From Nocardia takedensis NBRC 100417 (GTDB taxonomy: Bacteria; Actinomycetota; Actinomycetes; Mycobacteriales; Mycobacteriaceae), in contig NZ_BAGG01000093.1 in the NCBI RefSeq assembly GCF_000308695.1, positions 186,001-250,000 of the forward strand: a DNA stretch of 64,000 bases. Reading direction: 5' to 3'. Made by a program: the position numbers and the translations under genes. Numbering within the stretch: the stretch's first letter is position 1; each line of letters starts with the position of its first letter. Shown in pieces: positions 8,615 to 16,907 of the stretch. The notes under the pieces were generated by a model. That model worked only from the letters and a program-made list of their open reading frames with translations. It made no database searches and was not told where the DNA came from.

Positions 8615-8658
8615 GCCCCGATGCCCTGTTCGGTTCCATCGAACAGGGCATCGGGGGC
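8615..8658. terminator. Strong hairpin between hsdS and nrdE
   Basis: A stem of at least 17 perfect base pairs (CCCCGATGCCCTGTTCG and its complement) with a 7-base loop, 15 bases after the hsdS stop. It can serve hsdS on the plus strand and nrdE, which ends at 8751 on the minus strand. A U tract is lacking. Confidence 0.75.
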
Positions 8659-8750
8659 GCCTATTCGCGTTCGACACCGTAGAAGTACAGCAAAGGATCT
8701 TCAGCTCGCGTTTGTGTCGCCGCACGCGAATTGCGGACCCCTCGGGAGGG

Positions 8751-11700
8751 TCAGAGCATGCAGCTGACGCAGCCTTCCACTTCGGTGCCTTCGAGGGCCA
8801 TCTGGCGCAGGCGGATGTAGTAGAGGGTCTTGATGCCTTTGCGCCAGGCGTAGATCTGGGCTTTGTTGAGGTCGCGGGTGGTGGCGGTGTCCTTGAAGAA
8901 CAAGGTCAGCGACAGGCCCTGGTCCACGTGCTGGGTGGCCGCGGCGTAGGTGTCGATGATCTTCTCGTAGCCGATCTCGTAGGCGTCCTCGTAGTACTCG
9001 AGGTTGTCGTTGTCCATGTAGGGCGCGGGGTAGTAGACGCGCCCGATCTTGCCTTCCTTGCGGATCTCGATCTTCGAGGCGACCGGGTGGATGGAACTGG
9101 TCGAGTGGTTGATGTAGGAGATCGAGCCGGTGGGGGGCACGGCTTGCAGGTTCTGGTTGTAGATGCCGTGTTCCATGACCGAGGCTTTGAGCGCGCGCCA
9201 GTCGTCCTGGGTGGGGATGTGCACGCCCGCGTCGGCGAACAACTGCCGCACGCGTTCGGTCTTGGGCTCCCACACCTGATCGGTGTACTTGTCGAAGTAT
9301 TCGCCGCTGGCGTACTTGGATTCGGGGAAGCCGCCGAAGTAGGCGCCGCGCTCGATGGCGATCAGGTTCGAGGCACGGATGGCGTGGTAGACGACGGTGT
9401 AGAAGTAGATGTCGGTGAAGTCGATGCCTTCTTCGGACCCGTAGTGCACGCGTTCGCGGGCGAGGTAGCCGTGCAGATTCATCTGCCCGAGCCCGATGGC
9501 GTGGGATTCGTTGTTGCCCTGTTCGATCGAGGGCACCGAGTAGATGTGGGTCTGGTCGGAGACGGCGGTGAGCGCGCGGATCGAGGTCTCGATCGTGCGG
9601 GCGAAGTCCGGGGAGTCCATCGCCTTGGCGATGTTGAGCGAGCCGAGGTTGCAGGAGATGTCCTTGCCCACCCGGGCGTAGGACAGGTCCTCGTTGAACA
9701 CCGACGCGGTGGAGACCTGGAGGATCTCCGAGCACAGGTTCGAGTGGGTGATCTTGCCCGCGACGGGGTTGGCCCGGTTCACCGTGTCCTCGAACATGAT
9801 GTACGGGTAGCCGGACTCGAACTGCAATTCCGCGATCGTCTGGAAGAACTCTCGCGCCTTGATCTTCGACTTGCGGATGCGCTTGTCGTCGACCATCTCG
9901 TAGTACTTCTCGGTGACGTCGATATCGGCGAAGGGCTTGCCGTAGATGCGTTCGACGTCGTAGGGCGAGAACAGGTACATGTCCTCGTTCTTCTTCGCCA
10001 ACTCGAAGGTGATGTCGGGGATGACCACGCCGAGCGAGAGGGTCTTGATGCGGATCTTCTCGTCGGCGTTCTCCCGCTTGGTGTCGAGGAAGCGGTAGAT
10101 GTCGGGGTGGTGGGCGTGCAGGTAGACCGCGCCCGCGCCCTGACGCGCGCCGAGTTGGTTGGCGTAGGAGAAGGAATCCTCGAGCAGTTTCATGATCGGG
10201 ATGACCCCGGAGGACTGGTTCTCGATCTTCTTGATCGGCGCGCCGTGCTCGCGGATATTGCTGAGCAGCAGCGCGACGCCCCCGCCGCGCTTGGACAGTT
10301 GCAGCGCGGAGTTGATCGAGCGCCCGATGGACTCCATGTTGTCCTCGATGCGCAACAGGAAGCAATTGTGCACCACCGCTCCGCGAATGGTGTACGTATG
10401 CGTCCCCTCGACGTGGAGATTGTAGACCTTCTCGGGCCGTTCCTCGGTGATCTCGATCTCGCGGATGCCATAGACGTGACGACCGTGGACGACCTGGTAG
10501 GTCGTGCGCTTCGACCCCTTGCGGCCGACGTAGTTCCGGAGATTCTTGTCGACATCGAAGATGAACTCTTCATTCGTCCCGGGAAGCCCCGGCACGAAGA
10601 GTTGGCCCGTGAGGTTCCCGGCCTGATTGACGTACTGACGGACCGTGGTGACCACGCCCAATCGCCGGGCGATCAGCTGTATCTGATCGATCAGTGACGG
10701 ATTCACCAGATCGAGCATCATCCCTCCCGTGGTGACACAACCGTCACCACGGAACAATCCGGCGAGCAGACCCCGTTGGAACTCCTCGTCTGCCGTCAGG
10801 ACATCGTGGGAGAGCAGCTTCGTCCCGTAGCCGGTGCCGGCCAATGACAGGAGTAGCGATGCGATGATCTTGCTGTTGCAGATCATTCGGACCGAATTGT
10901 CCGAGAAGCTCTGGTTCAGGCTGAGATTCGTGGCGAATACTCGCTTGAAGGCTTCCGCCAAGTCGTTCTGGAATACGGTCTCGTGTGCGCCGAGGGTGAA
11001 GTGGACCCCGGAGGAAACCACCTTTCCCTGGCTGGAGCGCTTGGACACGTGACCCTCGGCCACATACCAGCCGAGGATCAGTCCGAGATCGTAGGATTCC
11101 TCGACCGTTCGCTCGACCGAGACGAAACCTCGACGATGGCGTTGCTTGTTGCGATGCTTGGCATCCACATTCACCTTGTGGATCAGTCCGTCGACCTCTT
11201 CGTAGGTTCCCTCACCCACGTGGTCCATCAGGTCGAACGTGCGTCGCTCTCGCGTGGCCAGCGGGGCGGCGGTCACGATGAAGTCCGAAGGATGCACGTC
11301 ACGAGCGGCCAGCCAGACGAATCCATTGAACGGGTCGGCGCCGTCTCCCTCGATCAGGGTGTCCACATCGCGAGTGGTCCACACCAGAATCGGATGCTCC
11401 GGGGTGCATCGAATGGGCACCTTGTGCCCGAAATGCGAAATCGAGATCAGGGCTTCGCTGTTCGGGTTCTCCACGACCTCCTCGACGGTGGCGAAGGAAC
11501 CATCGTGCGACAGCACACTGTCACCCGGCCGCAATGATTCGATCGCGCGAGGTCCGTCGACGGTGTCCACAGGAGTTCCGGCCGGGAAGCAGCTCACCGG
11601 CTCGCCGCGCTGCTTCTTGCCGGAGTTGAGGAAGGTGGGGGTGGCGGGTTGGAAGCGGCCGTCGATGATCTCCTCGACCAGTCGGGTCGCCAGCAGTTCG

Positions 11701-12167
11701 TCGCCGTCGGCCAGGGTGAGCGCGACCATGACCACGCGGTCCTCGAAGCGCTCGAGGTAGCGCTTACCGTCGAAGGTCTTGAGGGTGTAGGAGGTGTAGT
11801 ACTTGAACGCGCCGAGGAAGGTGGGGAACCGGAACTTCTTGGCATAGGCCTGCTGGAACAGCTTCTTGATGAACGGACGGTCGTACTTGTCGAGGACTTC
11901 GGCCTCGTAGTAGTTCTCGTCGACCAGGTAGTCCAGCTTCTCGTCCAGGTTGTGGAAGAAGACGGTGTTCTGGTTGACGTGCTGCAAGAAGTACTGGCGC
12001 GCGGCGGCGCGATCCTTGTCGAACTGGATCTCCCCGTTCGGACCGTACAGGTTCAGCATCGCGTTGAGGGCGTGGTAGTCCAGGGCCTCGTCGGAGTCGA
12101 CACTGCGAGCCGCGGGCTGCTCTAGACGAGCTGACTTTCCGGTCGGCGCTGTCGTTGCTGTTGCCAA
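8751..12167 (-). CDS. nrdE: Class Ib ribonucleotide reductase large subunit NrdE, interrupted by an intein
   Basis: The 1138-residue precursor contains a 409-residue intein (193-601). Removing it leaves a 729-residue NrdE, the normal size. NrdE reduces ribonucleoside diphosphates to deoxyribonucleotides with a radical from NrdF and electrons from NrdH. Conserved stretches include CFLLRIEDNMESIGRSINSA, the NLCSEIL region, NQNLQAVPPTGSISYINHS and the C-terminal redox pair GCVSCML. The start is a TTG that overlaps nrdI by 46 bases; the next in-frame ATG is too far inside the protein. No nrdF gene lies in this window. The extein closely resembles mycobacterial NrdE as remembered. Full activity depends on splicing, because the insertion is at an essential cysteine. 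Confidence 0.95.
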   Translation of the reverse strand: MATATTAPTGKSARLEQPAARSVDSDEALDYHALNAMLNLYGPNGEIQFDKDRAAARQYFLQHVNQNTVFFHNLDEKLDYLVDENYYEAEVLDKYDRPFIKKLFQQAYAKKFRFPTFLGAFKYYTSYTLKTFDGKRYLERFEDRVVMVALTLADGDELLATRLVEEIIDGRFQPATPTFLNSGKKQRGEPVSCFPAGTPVDTVDGPRAIESLRPGDSVLSHDGSFATVEEVVENPNSEALISISHFGHKVPIRCTPEHPILVWTTRDVDTLIEGDGADPFNGFVWLAARDVHPSDFIVTAAPLATRERRTFDLMDHVGEGTYEEVDGLIHKVNVDAKHRNKQRHRRGFVSVERTVEESYDLGLILGWYVAEGHVSKRSSQGKVVSSGVHFTLGAHETVFQNDLAEAFKRVFATNLSLNQSFSDNSVRMICNSKIIASLLLSLAGTGYGTKLLSHDVLTADEEFQRGLLAGLFRGDGCVTTGGMMLDLVNPSLIDQIQLIARRLGVVTTVRQYVNQAGNLTGQLFVPGLPGTNEEFIFDVDKNLRNYVGRKGSKRTTYQVVHGRHVYGIREIEITEERPEKVYNLHVEGTHTYTIRGAVVHNCFLLRIEDNMESIGRSINSALQLSKRGGGVALLLSNIREHGAPIKKIENQSSGVIPIMKLLEDSFSYANQLGARQGAGAVYLHAHHPDIYRFLDTKRENADEKIRIKTLSLGVVIPDITFELAKKNEDMYLFSPYDVERIYGKPFADIDVTEKYYEMVDDKRIRKSKIKAREFFQTIAELQFESGYPYIMFEDTVNRANPVAGKITHSNLCSEILQVSTASVFNEDLSYARVGKDISCNLGSLNIAKAMDSPDFARTIETSIRALTAVSDQTHIYSVPSIEQGNNESHAIGLGQMNLHGYLARERVHYGSEEGIDFTDIYFYTVVYHAIRASNLIAIERGAYFGGFPESKYASGEYFDKYTDQVWEPKTERVRQLFADAGVHIPTQDDWRALKASVMEHGIYNQNLQAVPPTGSISYINHSTSSIHPVASKIEIRKEGKIGRVYYPAPYMDNDNLEYYEDAYEIGYEKIIDTYAAATQHVDQGLSLTLFFKDTATTRDLNKAQIYAWRKGIKTLYYIRLRQMALEGTEVEGCVSCML
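10365..11591 (-). mobile_element. Intein with LAGLIDADG homing endonuclease inside nrdE
   Basis: A 409-residue protein-splicing element. It begins with Cys (CFPAGTPVDTVDGPRAIESL, block A), has a block B TPEHPILV region, and ends VYNLHVEGTHTYTIRGAVVHN, with the next residue Cys as the downstream nucleophile. Two endonuclease motifs are present, LGWYVAEGH and AGLFRGDGC, both with the acidic residue needed for DNA cleavage, so the homing function may be intact. Insertion is exactly between PVS and CFLLRIEDN of NrdE. Base composition differs from the host gene: bases 10861-10920 have 31 of 60 G+C, against 36 of 60 in extein bases 9001-9060 and more in neighbouring genes. Confidence 0.95.
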
Positions 12168-12616
12168 AACAATCCCAATCCCTCTCGGACGCGTTCGACG
12201 TCCTGCGCGGTTCCCATCAATTCGAAGCGATACAGGTACGGCACCCCGGCCTTGCGCGAGATCACCTCGCCCGCGGCGCAGTAGGTGTCGCCGAAGTTGG
12301 TGTTCCCCGCGGCGATGACCCCGCGCAGCAGGGCCCGGTTGTGCGGGTCGTTGAGGAACTTGGCGACCTGGCGCGGCACGAACTCCTTGTCGGCGCGCTC
12401 ACCCCCCAGAACGTGCCGACCGCCCCCGTAGGTGGGGACGATCAGCACGTAGGGTTCCTCGACGCGCAGCGAATCGGCGGTGTGCAGCGGTATGCGAGTC
12501 GCCGGGAGTCCCAGCTTCCGCACGAAGCGGTGCGTGTTCTCCGAGGCGCTGGAGAAGTAGACCAGCGCGCCGGGGGCGGCGTCGGCGGGTGGCCGCGCGG
12601 GCGTCGGATCGTTCAC
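12122..12616 (-). CDS. nrdI: NrdI flavodoxin-like protein for class Ib ribonucleotide reductase
   Basis: A 164-residue flavoprotein that supplies the oxidant for assembling the manganese-tyrosyl cofactor of NrdF. Flavodoxin-like signs are VYFSSASENTHRFVRKLG at the FMN phosphate site, PTYGGG, and ARGVIAAGN-type GVIAAGNTNFGDTYCAAG. The GTG start at 12616 is preceded by GGAGGGAGG 5 to 8 bases away, and longer frames lack a plausible ribosome site. It lies between nrdH and nrdE and overlaps nrdE, the usual nrdHIE order. Confidence 0.92.
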   Translation of the reverse strand: MNDPTPARPPADAAPGALVYFSSASENTHRFVRKLGLPATRIPLHTADSLRVEEPYVLIVPTYGGGRHVLGGERADKEFVPRQVAKFLNDPHNRALLRGVIAAGNTNFGDTYCAAGEVISRKAGVPYLYRFELMGTAQDVERVREGLGLFWQQQRQRRPESQLV

Positions 12617-12656
12617 GACTGCCTCCCTCCCCCGGTTCGGAAGGCGAACCGGGCGG

Positions 12657-12890
12657 TCAGGCCGCCACGGTCGCCAGAGACTTGATGCGGTCGGGCCGGA
12701 AGCCGGACCAGTGCTCCTCGCCGGCGACGACGACCGGAGCCGAGAGGTGACCGAGCGCCATGACGTAGTCACGGGCCTCGTCGTTCTCGGAGATATCGAT
12801 GACTCGGTACTCCACCCCGGCCTTGTCGAGCGCCTTGTAGGTGGCATTGCACTGGACGCAAGCGGGCTTGGTGTACACGGTGACGGTCAA
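12657..12890 (-). CDS. nrdH: NrdH glutaredoxin-like thioredoxin
   Basis: A 77-residue redoxin that re-reduces NrdE. The redox motif CVQC follows VTVYTKPA, and the C-terminal HWSGFRPDRIKSL is the NrdH signature for thioredoxin-reductase-dependent reduction. The start is a TTG at 12890 with GAGGGA 6 bases upstream, giving the same N-terminus as the mycobacterial protein. It is the first gene of nrdHIE, and a 40-base gap separates it from nrdI. Confidence 0.93.
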   Translation of the reverse strand: MTVTVYTKPACVQCNATYKALDKAGVEYRVIDISENDEARDYVMALGHLSAPVVVAGEEHWSGFRPDRIKSLATVAA

Positions 12891-13090
12891 TTGATGTCCC
12901 TCTCTCCCTATGCCTGATCCACAGCCTGTGATCCGTATGCCGATCGTTTCGAGCGACCCCGCGGGCCGCTGGCGATACATGCTCCGACGTACGCTGCGCA
13001 AACTCCTGGATCCGGTGCGGAAAGCCCTGCTCAGCTCCGCGGAGCCGGTCGGTTTCCCGTGTGCTCCGTACCCGTCTTCCAGTGCTCAAG

Positions 13091-13135
13091 ACACTACACC
13101 TAGTGGGCGACAGATACCTACAACACGAGATGTTG
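13091..13135 (-). promoter_or_regulatory. Candidate pair of NrdR boxes
   Basis: ACACTACACCTAGTGG (13091-13106) contains the inverted repeat CACTA/TAGTG and resembles the remembered NrdR consensus acaCwAtATaTwGtgt at 12 of 16 positions. A second repeat, CAACA-N5-TGTTG, follows at 13121-13135, 13 bases away. NrdR boxes usually come in pairs upstream of nrd operons. The second box is imperfect and the spacing slightly short. Confidence 0.5.
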
Positions 13136-13192
13136 CGAGTCACAAAGAAGTAATTCCGGTTCGGTAAGTACCAGGACAGTCGATTCGCAAGC

Positions 13193-13208
13193 CGACACCA
13201 GCGTGTCG
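13193..13208. repeat. Inverted repeat upstream of nrdH
   Basis: CGACAC and GTGTCG flank the 4-base spacer CAGC. The position, about 300 bases before nrdH, suits an operator, but no regulator can be named. Confidence 0.35.
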
Positions 13209-13382
13209 CAGATCACAATTTCGTGTCGTAGCGTCTTCTCAGCAAACACTCTGGGCTCCCCCGTCACATCCGCCTCCCGATTCCCTCCCGCAGCACTTCG
13301 GACACCCGCGCGACACCTGCGCGCCACGTGATCCGGGGCGCACGGAGACTACCCGGCGCGCGCCGCGATCCCCCAAACGCCG

Positions 13383-13416
13383 ACGCCCCCGCTTCCGCGA
13401 GGGACGTCGGGGGCGT
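13383..13416 (-). terminator. Hairpin after the FMN reductase gene
   Basis: A 9-bp perfect stem (ACGCCCCCG / CGGGGGCGT) lies 17 bases downstream of the minus-strand reductase stop. No U tract is visible. Confidence 0.5.
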
Positions 13417-13433
13417 GCGGGAGGGGTGTCGGT

Positions 13434-14003
13434 TCAGGCGGAGACCAAGCGCGCGCGGGCGGCCTCGACCAGTTCGGCGACCGCGGCGGCGAGTTGGGTC
13501 AGGGCCTCGGCGTCCTCGCGGGGGTGGGCCTCGGCGAAGCGCTCGCCCACCCCGCCGAAGTGCACGGTGGCGTTCTCGACGACGGTCGCGCCCGCCACGC
13601 CGAGCGCCTTGACGGTGTCGCCGTGCGCCCACTTGGCCGCGTTCGGGCTGATCGAGGCCGACAGCACCGCCACCGGACGCTCCTTGAGCGCGCCCGCGCC
13701 GTAGGGACGCGAGGTCCAGTCGATGGCGTTCTTGAGCACCGCGGAAGTCGTGCCGTTGTATTCGGGGGTGACCAGCAGCAGTCCGTCGGCGGCGGCGACG
13801 GCGTCGCGCAGGGCCTGGGCGGCGGCGGGCACCGACCCCGGTACGTCCAGGTCCTCGTTGTAGAAGGGGATCTCGGCGAGGCCGTCGTAGATCGTGACCT
13901 CGACACCCTCGGGGACGGTCTGCACCGCGGCCTCGGCCAGTTTGCGGTTGATCGAGGCGGCGCGCAGGCTACCGACGAGTGCGAGGATGCGAGGCTGGCT
14001 CAT
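13434..14003 (-). CDS. NADPH-dependent FMN reductase / quinone reductase family
   Basis: A 189-residue flavodoxin-fold reductase. The phosphate-binding loop LVGSLRAASINRKLA and the signature LLLVTPEYNGTTSAVLKNAIDW identify the FMN_red family (azoreductase/chromate/quinone reductases). The ATG at 14003 has AGGAG 7 bases upstream; a longer frame to 14135 would overlap the divergent regulator and is rejected. It is transcribed divergently from a TetR-type regulator across 95 bases, which suggests that regulator controls it, probably in response to an electrophile or quinone. Confidence 0.88.
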   Translation of the reverse strand: MSQPRILALVGSLRAASINRKLAEAAVQTVPEGVEVTIYDGLAEIPFYNEDLDVPGSVPAAAQALRDAVAAADGLLLVTPEYNGTTSAVLKNAIDWTSRPYGAGALKERPVAVLSASISPNAAKWAHGDTVKALGVAGATVVENATVHFGGVGERFAEAHPREDAEALTQLAAAVAELVEAARARLVSA

Positions 14004-14054
14004 GACGACTCCTGATGTACTGGTTGCGGTATCCGAACTCTGATCCACACTAAC

Positions 14055-14084
14055 CGGACTGCGGTCCGATTCCATTCCCGGGAA
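14055..14084. promoter_or_regulatory. Candidate TetR operator in the divergent intergenic region
   Basis: CGGAC-TGCG-GTCCG (14055-14068) and the perfect palindrome TTCCCGGGAA (14075-14084) lie between the divergent reductase and regulator genes. One or both could be the binding site of the adjacent TetR protein. Confidence 0.45.
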
Positions 14085-14098
14085 AGCCTGAGAGACCT

Positions 14099-14758
14099 GT
14101 GGCATACAGCACACCCGCACCGAGCGACCCCACATCGGCCCGGTCCCTGCTGCGCATCGGCCCCCCGACCGGCGGCACGGAACCCGTCGAACGCGCCGAC
14201 GCCGCCCGCAACCGACGACTGCTGCTCGACGCCGCCCAACAACTGGTCCGCGAACAAGGCGTCGACGGACTGACCATGGACGCGCTCGCCAAACGGGCAG
14301 GCGTCGGCAAGGGGACGGTGTTCCGCCGCTTCGGCAACCGCTCCGGTCTCATGCGCGCCCTGCTCGACCATTCCGAGCGGAAGTACCAGGAGGCGTTCAT
14401 CTTCGGTCCACCCCCGCTCGGCCCGGGCGCGCCGCCGGTGCAACGCCTGGTCGCCTTCGGCCGCGCCCGACTGCTCGACATCGAGGTCGAGGGTGAACTG
14501 CACCGCGAGGCCGAGATCAGCGAGGCGGGCGACCGCTACACCGGCGCGCCCTACACCCTGCTCAAATCGCATGTGCTGCTGCTGTTACGCGAAGCGGGGG
14601 TCGAGGGCGATCCGGTCCTGCTCGCCGACGCCTTGCTCGCCCCGCTGGACGCGCCGCTGGTGATGTATCAGATGCGGGTTCTCGGCTACGCCCGCGACCG
14701 GATCGGTGACAACTGGGCGACGGTCGTAGCGCGGATCGTCGGGGGCGCGCACCAGTAG
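14099..14758 (+). CDS. TetR/AcrR family transcriptional regulator
   Basis: A 219-residue repressor type. The N-terminal helix-turn-helix lies at about 38-82, with LLLDAAQQLVREQGVDGLTM, then ALAKRAGVGKGTVFRRFGNR. The variable C-terminal domain would bind a ligand. The start is GTG at 14099; an ATG is not available without losing the start of the domain. It is divergent from the FMN reductase, with palindromes between. Its stop codon TAG is part of a probable -10 box for nadE. Confidence 0.85.
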   Translation: MAYSTPAPSDPTSARSLLRIGPPTGGTEPVERADAARNRRLLLDAAQQLVREQGVDGLTMDALAKRAGVGKGTVFRRFGNRSGLMRALLDHSERKYQEAFIFGPPPLGPGAPPVQRLVAFGRARLLDIEVEGELHREAEISEAGDRYTGAPYTLLKSHVLLLLREAGVEGDPVLLADALLAPLDAPLVMYQMRVLGYARDRIGDNWATVVARIVGGAHQ

Positions 14759-14761
14759 AGT
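14756..14761 (+). promoter_or_regulatory. -10 box of nadE, probable leaderless transcript
   Basis: TAGAGT ends 8 bases before the nadE ATG. Transcription would begin at or next to the start codon. The first three bases are the stop codon of the tetR gene. Confidence 0.45.
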
Positions 14762-14769
14762 GGGCTGCC

Positions 14770-15621
14770 ATGGCCAGCCCTAGCGAATCCTCCCCGGCAT
14801 CCGACCTCCGCGCGCAGATCATCGCCGAACTGGGCGTCCAGCCATCGATCGATCCGAAGCAGGAGATCATCCGCCGCGTCGAATTCCTCAAGGACTACTT
14901 GCGCGCCACGCCCGCACAGGGTTTCGTGCTCGGCATCAGCGGCGGCCAGGACAGCGCGCTGACCGGTCGGCTGTGCCAACTGGCCGCCGAGCAACTGCGC
15001 GCCGACGGCGGCGAGGCGACGTTCGTGGCGGTGCGCCTGCCCTACGGCGTGCAGTCCGACGAACTCGACGCCCGGATCGCGATGCGCTTCGTCCAACCGG
15101 ACCGTTCGGTCGTGGTCAACGTGCGTCCCGGCGTGAACGCGGTGGCGGGCGAGGTCGCCTCGGCGCTGTCGGTGGACAAGTTGCGTGATTTCGTGCGCGG
15201 CAACATCAAGGCGCGCGAACGCATGGTCGTGCAGTACGCCCTCGCCGGACAGGAGAACCTGCTGGTGGTCGGCACCGACCACGCGGCCGAGGCGGTCACC
15301 GGATTCTTCACCAAACACGGTGACGGCGGCGTCGACCTGACCCCGCTGACCGGTCTCACCAAACGTCAGGGCGCGGCGCTGCTGCGCGAACTCGGCGCGC
15401 CCGAGAGCATCTGGAGCAAGGTCCCCACCGCCGATCTCGAGGACGACCGTCCGGCGCTGCCCGACGAGGAGGCGCTGGGGCTGCGCTACGCCGAGATCGA
15501 CGCCTACCTCGAAGGCGAGGAGGTCACCGCCGAGGTGGCCGCGAAGGTCGAGGAGATCTACCTGCGGACCCGGCACAAGCGCACGGTTCCGGTGACCCCG
15601 CTCGAGACTTGGTGGCGCTGA
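14770..15621 (+). CDS. nadE: NH3-dependent NAD+ synthetase
   Basis: A 283-residue enzyme that converts nicotinic-acid adenine dinucleotide to NAD+ with ATP and ammonia, the last step of NAD synthesis. The N-type ATP pyrophosphatase loop GISGGQDSAL is at about 55-64, with VVGTDHAAEAVTGFFTKHGDGGVD and LTGLTKRQGAALLRELGAP further on. The length is that of the short, glutaminase-free NadE; most mycobacteria carry a long glutamine-dependent form as remembered. It ends 5 bases before the stop of the convergent truncated sigma gene. Confidence 0.93.
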   Translation: MASPSESSPASDLRAQIIAELGVQPSIDPKQEIIRRVEFLKDYLRATPAQGFVLGISGGQDSALTGRLCQLAAEQLRADGGEATFVAVRLPYGVQSDELDARIAMRFVQPDRSVVVNVRPGVNAVAGEVASALSVDKLRDFVRGNIKARERMVVQYALAGQENLLVVGTDHAAEAVTGFFTKHGDGGVDLTPLTGLTKRQGAALLRELGAPESIWSKVPTADLEDDRPALPDEEALGLRYAEIDAYLEGEEVTAEVAAKVEEIYLRTRHKRTVPVTPLETWWR

Positions 15622-15626
15622 GTCCG

Positions 15627-16559
15627 TCACGCTCCCGCCACGGCCGACTCGACCTCGGTCAGCCTGCGCAGCAGGAAGCGCCGCGCCTGCTCGTTGTCGG
15701 TGGATTCGGCGGCGCGCCGGTAGCATTCGGCCGCTTCGGCCGGTCGACCCGCGCGCCGCAGCAGGTCCGCGCGGGTGGCCCACACCAGGTGCGAACCCGC
15801 CAGGCGCGGGTGGTCGGCGACGGCGTCCAGCGCGGTCAGGCCCGCCGCGAAGCCGTCGCGGAAGCCGATCGCGATCGCCCGGTTGACGCGCGGGACCGGT
15901 GAGTCGGTGAAGCCGAGCAGTTCGTCGTAGCCCGCGACGACGGCGGGCCAGTCGGTGTCGGCCCAGGTCGGGGCGAGGGCGTGGGCGGCGGCGATGCGCG
16001 CCTGGGCGAGATAGGGCCCGGTGCGGCCCGTCTCGGCGGCGGCGATCAGGCGGCGCAGGCCCGCCTCGCGGACCGCGCCGTCCCAGCGGGCGCGGTCCTG
16101 CTCCTCCAGCGGAACCAATTCCCCCGCGGGCGAGCGGCGTTCGGCGCGGCGGCTGTCGTTGAGCAGCATCAACGCCAGCAGCGCCGTCACCTCGGAGTCG
16201 TCCGGGAGCAGGCCGCACAGCAGTCCGCCCAAGCGGATCGCCTCGTCGCACAGGTCGTCGCGGACGGCCAGCGGACCGGCGGTGGCGAAATACCCCTCGG
16301 TGAACACCAGGTAGACGCAGGCCAGCACGGCGGGCACCCGTTCGGGCAGCAGGTGGGCGGGCGGAACCCGCAACGGGATCCCGGCCTGGCGGATCTTCGT
16401 CTTCGCGCGCGAGAGACGTTGGGCCACCGTGTGTTCCGGTTGCAGGAAGGCGCGGGCGATCTCGGCGGTGCGCAGGCCGCACACCCATCGCAGGGTCAGC
16501 GCCACCCGCGATTGTTCGGACAGCGCCGGGTGGCAGCAGGTGGTGGTACATGTCGCCAT
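15627..16559 (-). pseudogene. ECF sigma factor lacking region 2 (DUF6596/ECF42-type remnant)
   Basis: The 310-residue frame begins inside the family. MATCTTTCCHPALSEQSRVALTLRW aligns with FISCHPVLSREARVALTLR of the intact paralogue at 57704, whose first ~127 residues (region 2, for -10 recognition and core binding) have no counterpart here. Region 4 (LRTAEIARAFLQPEHTVAQRLSRA) and the long C-terminal extension are intact. Only about 100 bases separate the start from moaD, too few for the missing part. A GTG at 16590 with a good ribosome site reads a neighbouring frame. It could be a decayed gene or a DNA-binding fragment still in use. Confidence 0.65.
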
Positions 16560-16664
16560 CCTTTCCGGGTGTCGGAGGGGACTCGCTCACCCCTCTCTAC
16601 CAGGACGACGAACGGCCCGCGCCGTTCTCCACATCGCGGGCCGAGGAATTTCCGACGAGTTCGC

Positions 16665-16907
16665 TCAGCCGCCCGCGAACGGCGGCAGCACATCCACGCG
16701 CGGGGTCAGCGCGGCCTTCGGGTCGCGGGTGAGTTCGTCGCCGACCAAGTAGGCGCACACGTTGAGCATGGAGTCCAGATCGGGCCCGTAGGCTCCGGCG
16801 AGGGTGACCCGCAGATCCGCGATGGTCGCGCCGGAGGGCAGGTCGAAGGTCTCACGGTCCTTGCCGACCGCGTCGGCGATGGCGGCGAAGTAGCGGATCT
16901 CAACCAC
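16665..16907 (-). CDS. moaD: Molybdopterin synthase small subunit, MoaD-like
   Basis: An 80-residue ubiquitin-fold sulfur carrier. The C-terminus DVLPPFAGG ends in the Gly-Gly that is adenylated and thiocarboxylated, then inserted into MoaE. The GTG at 16907 overlaps the end of moaA by 8 bases, fixing the start and showing translational coupling. With MoaE at 20491 it would form molybdopterin synthase. No moeB-type activating enzyme gene lies in this window. Confidence 0.9.
   Translation of the reverse strand: MVEIRYFAAIADAVGKDRETFDLPSGATIADLRVTLAGAYGPDLDSMLNVCAYLVGDELTRDPKAALTPRVDVLPPFAGG

Larger units (their letters stand above)
12891..13433. other. Long intergenic leader of the nrdHIE operon
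   Basis: A 540-base stretch with no supportable gene. It holds candidate NrdR boxes at 13091-13106 and 13120-13135, an inverted repeat CGACAC-CAGC-GTGTCG at 13193-13208, and a terminator-like hairpin for the upstream FMN reductase at 13383-13416. The base composition around 13080-13240 is visibly richer in A+T than the flanking genes, as expected for a promoter. Confidence 0.6.

Noticed and set aside
14686..16590. A 634-residue minus-strand frame starting from a GTG with a good ribosome site
   Set aside because: After the first residues it is a frame-shifted reading of the truncated sigma gene and then antisense to nadE; no domain is present. The start itself is noted in the sigma finding.
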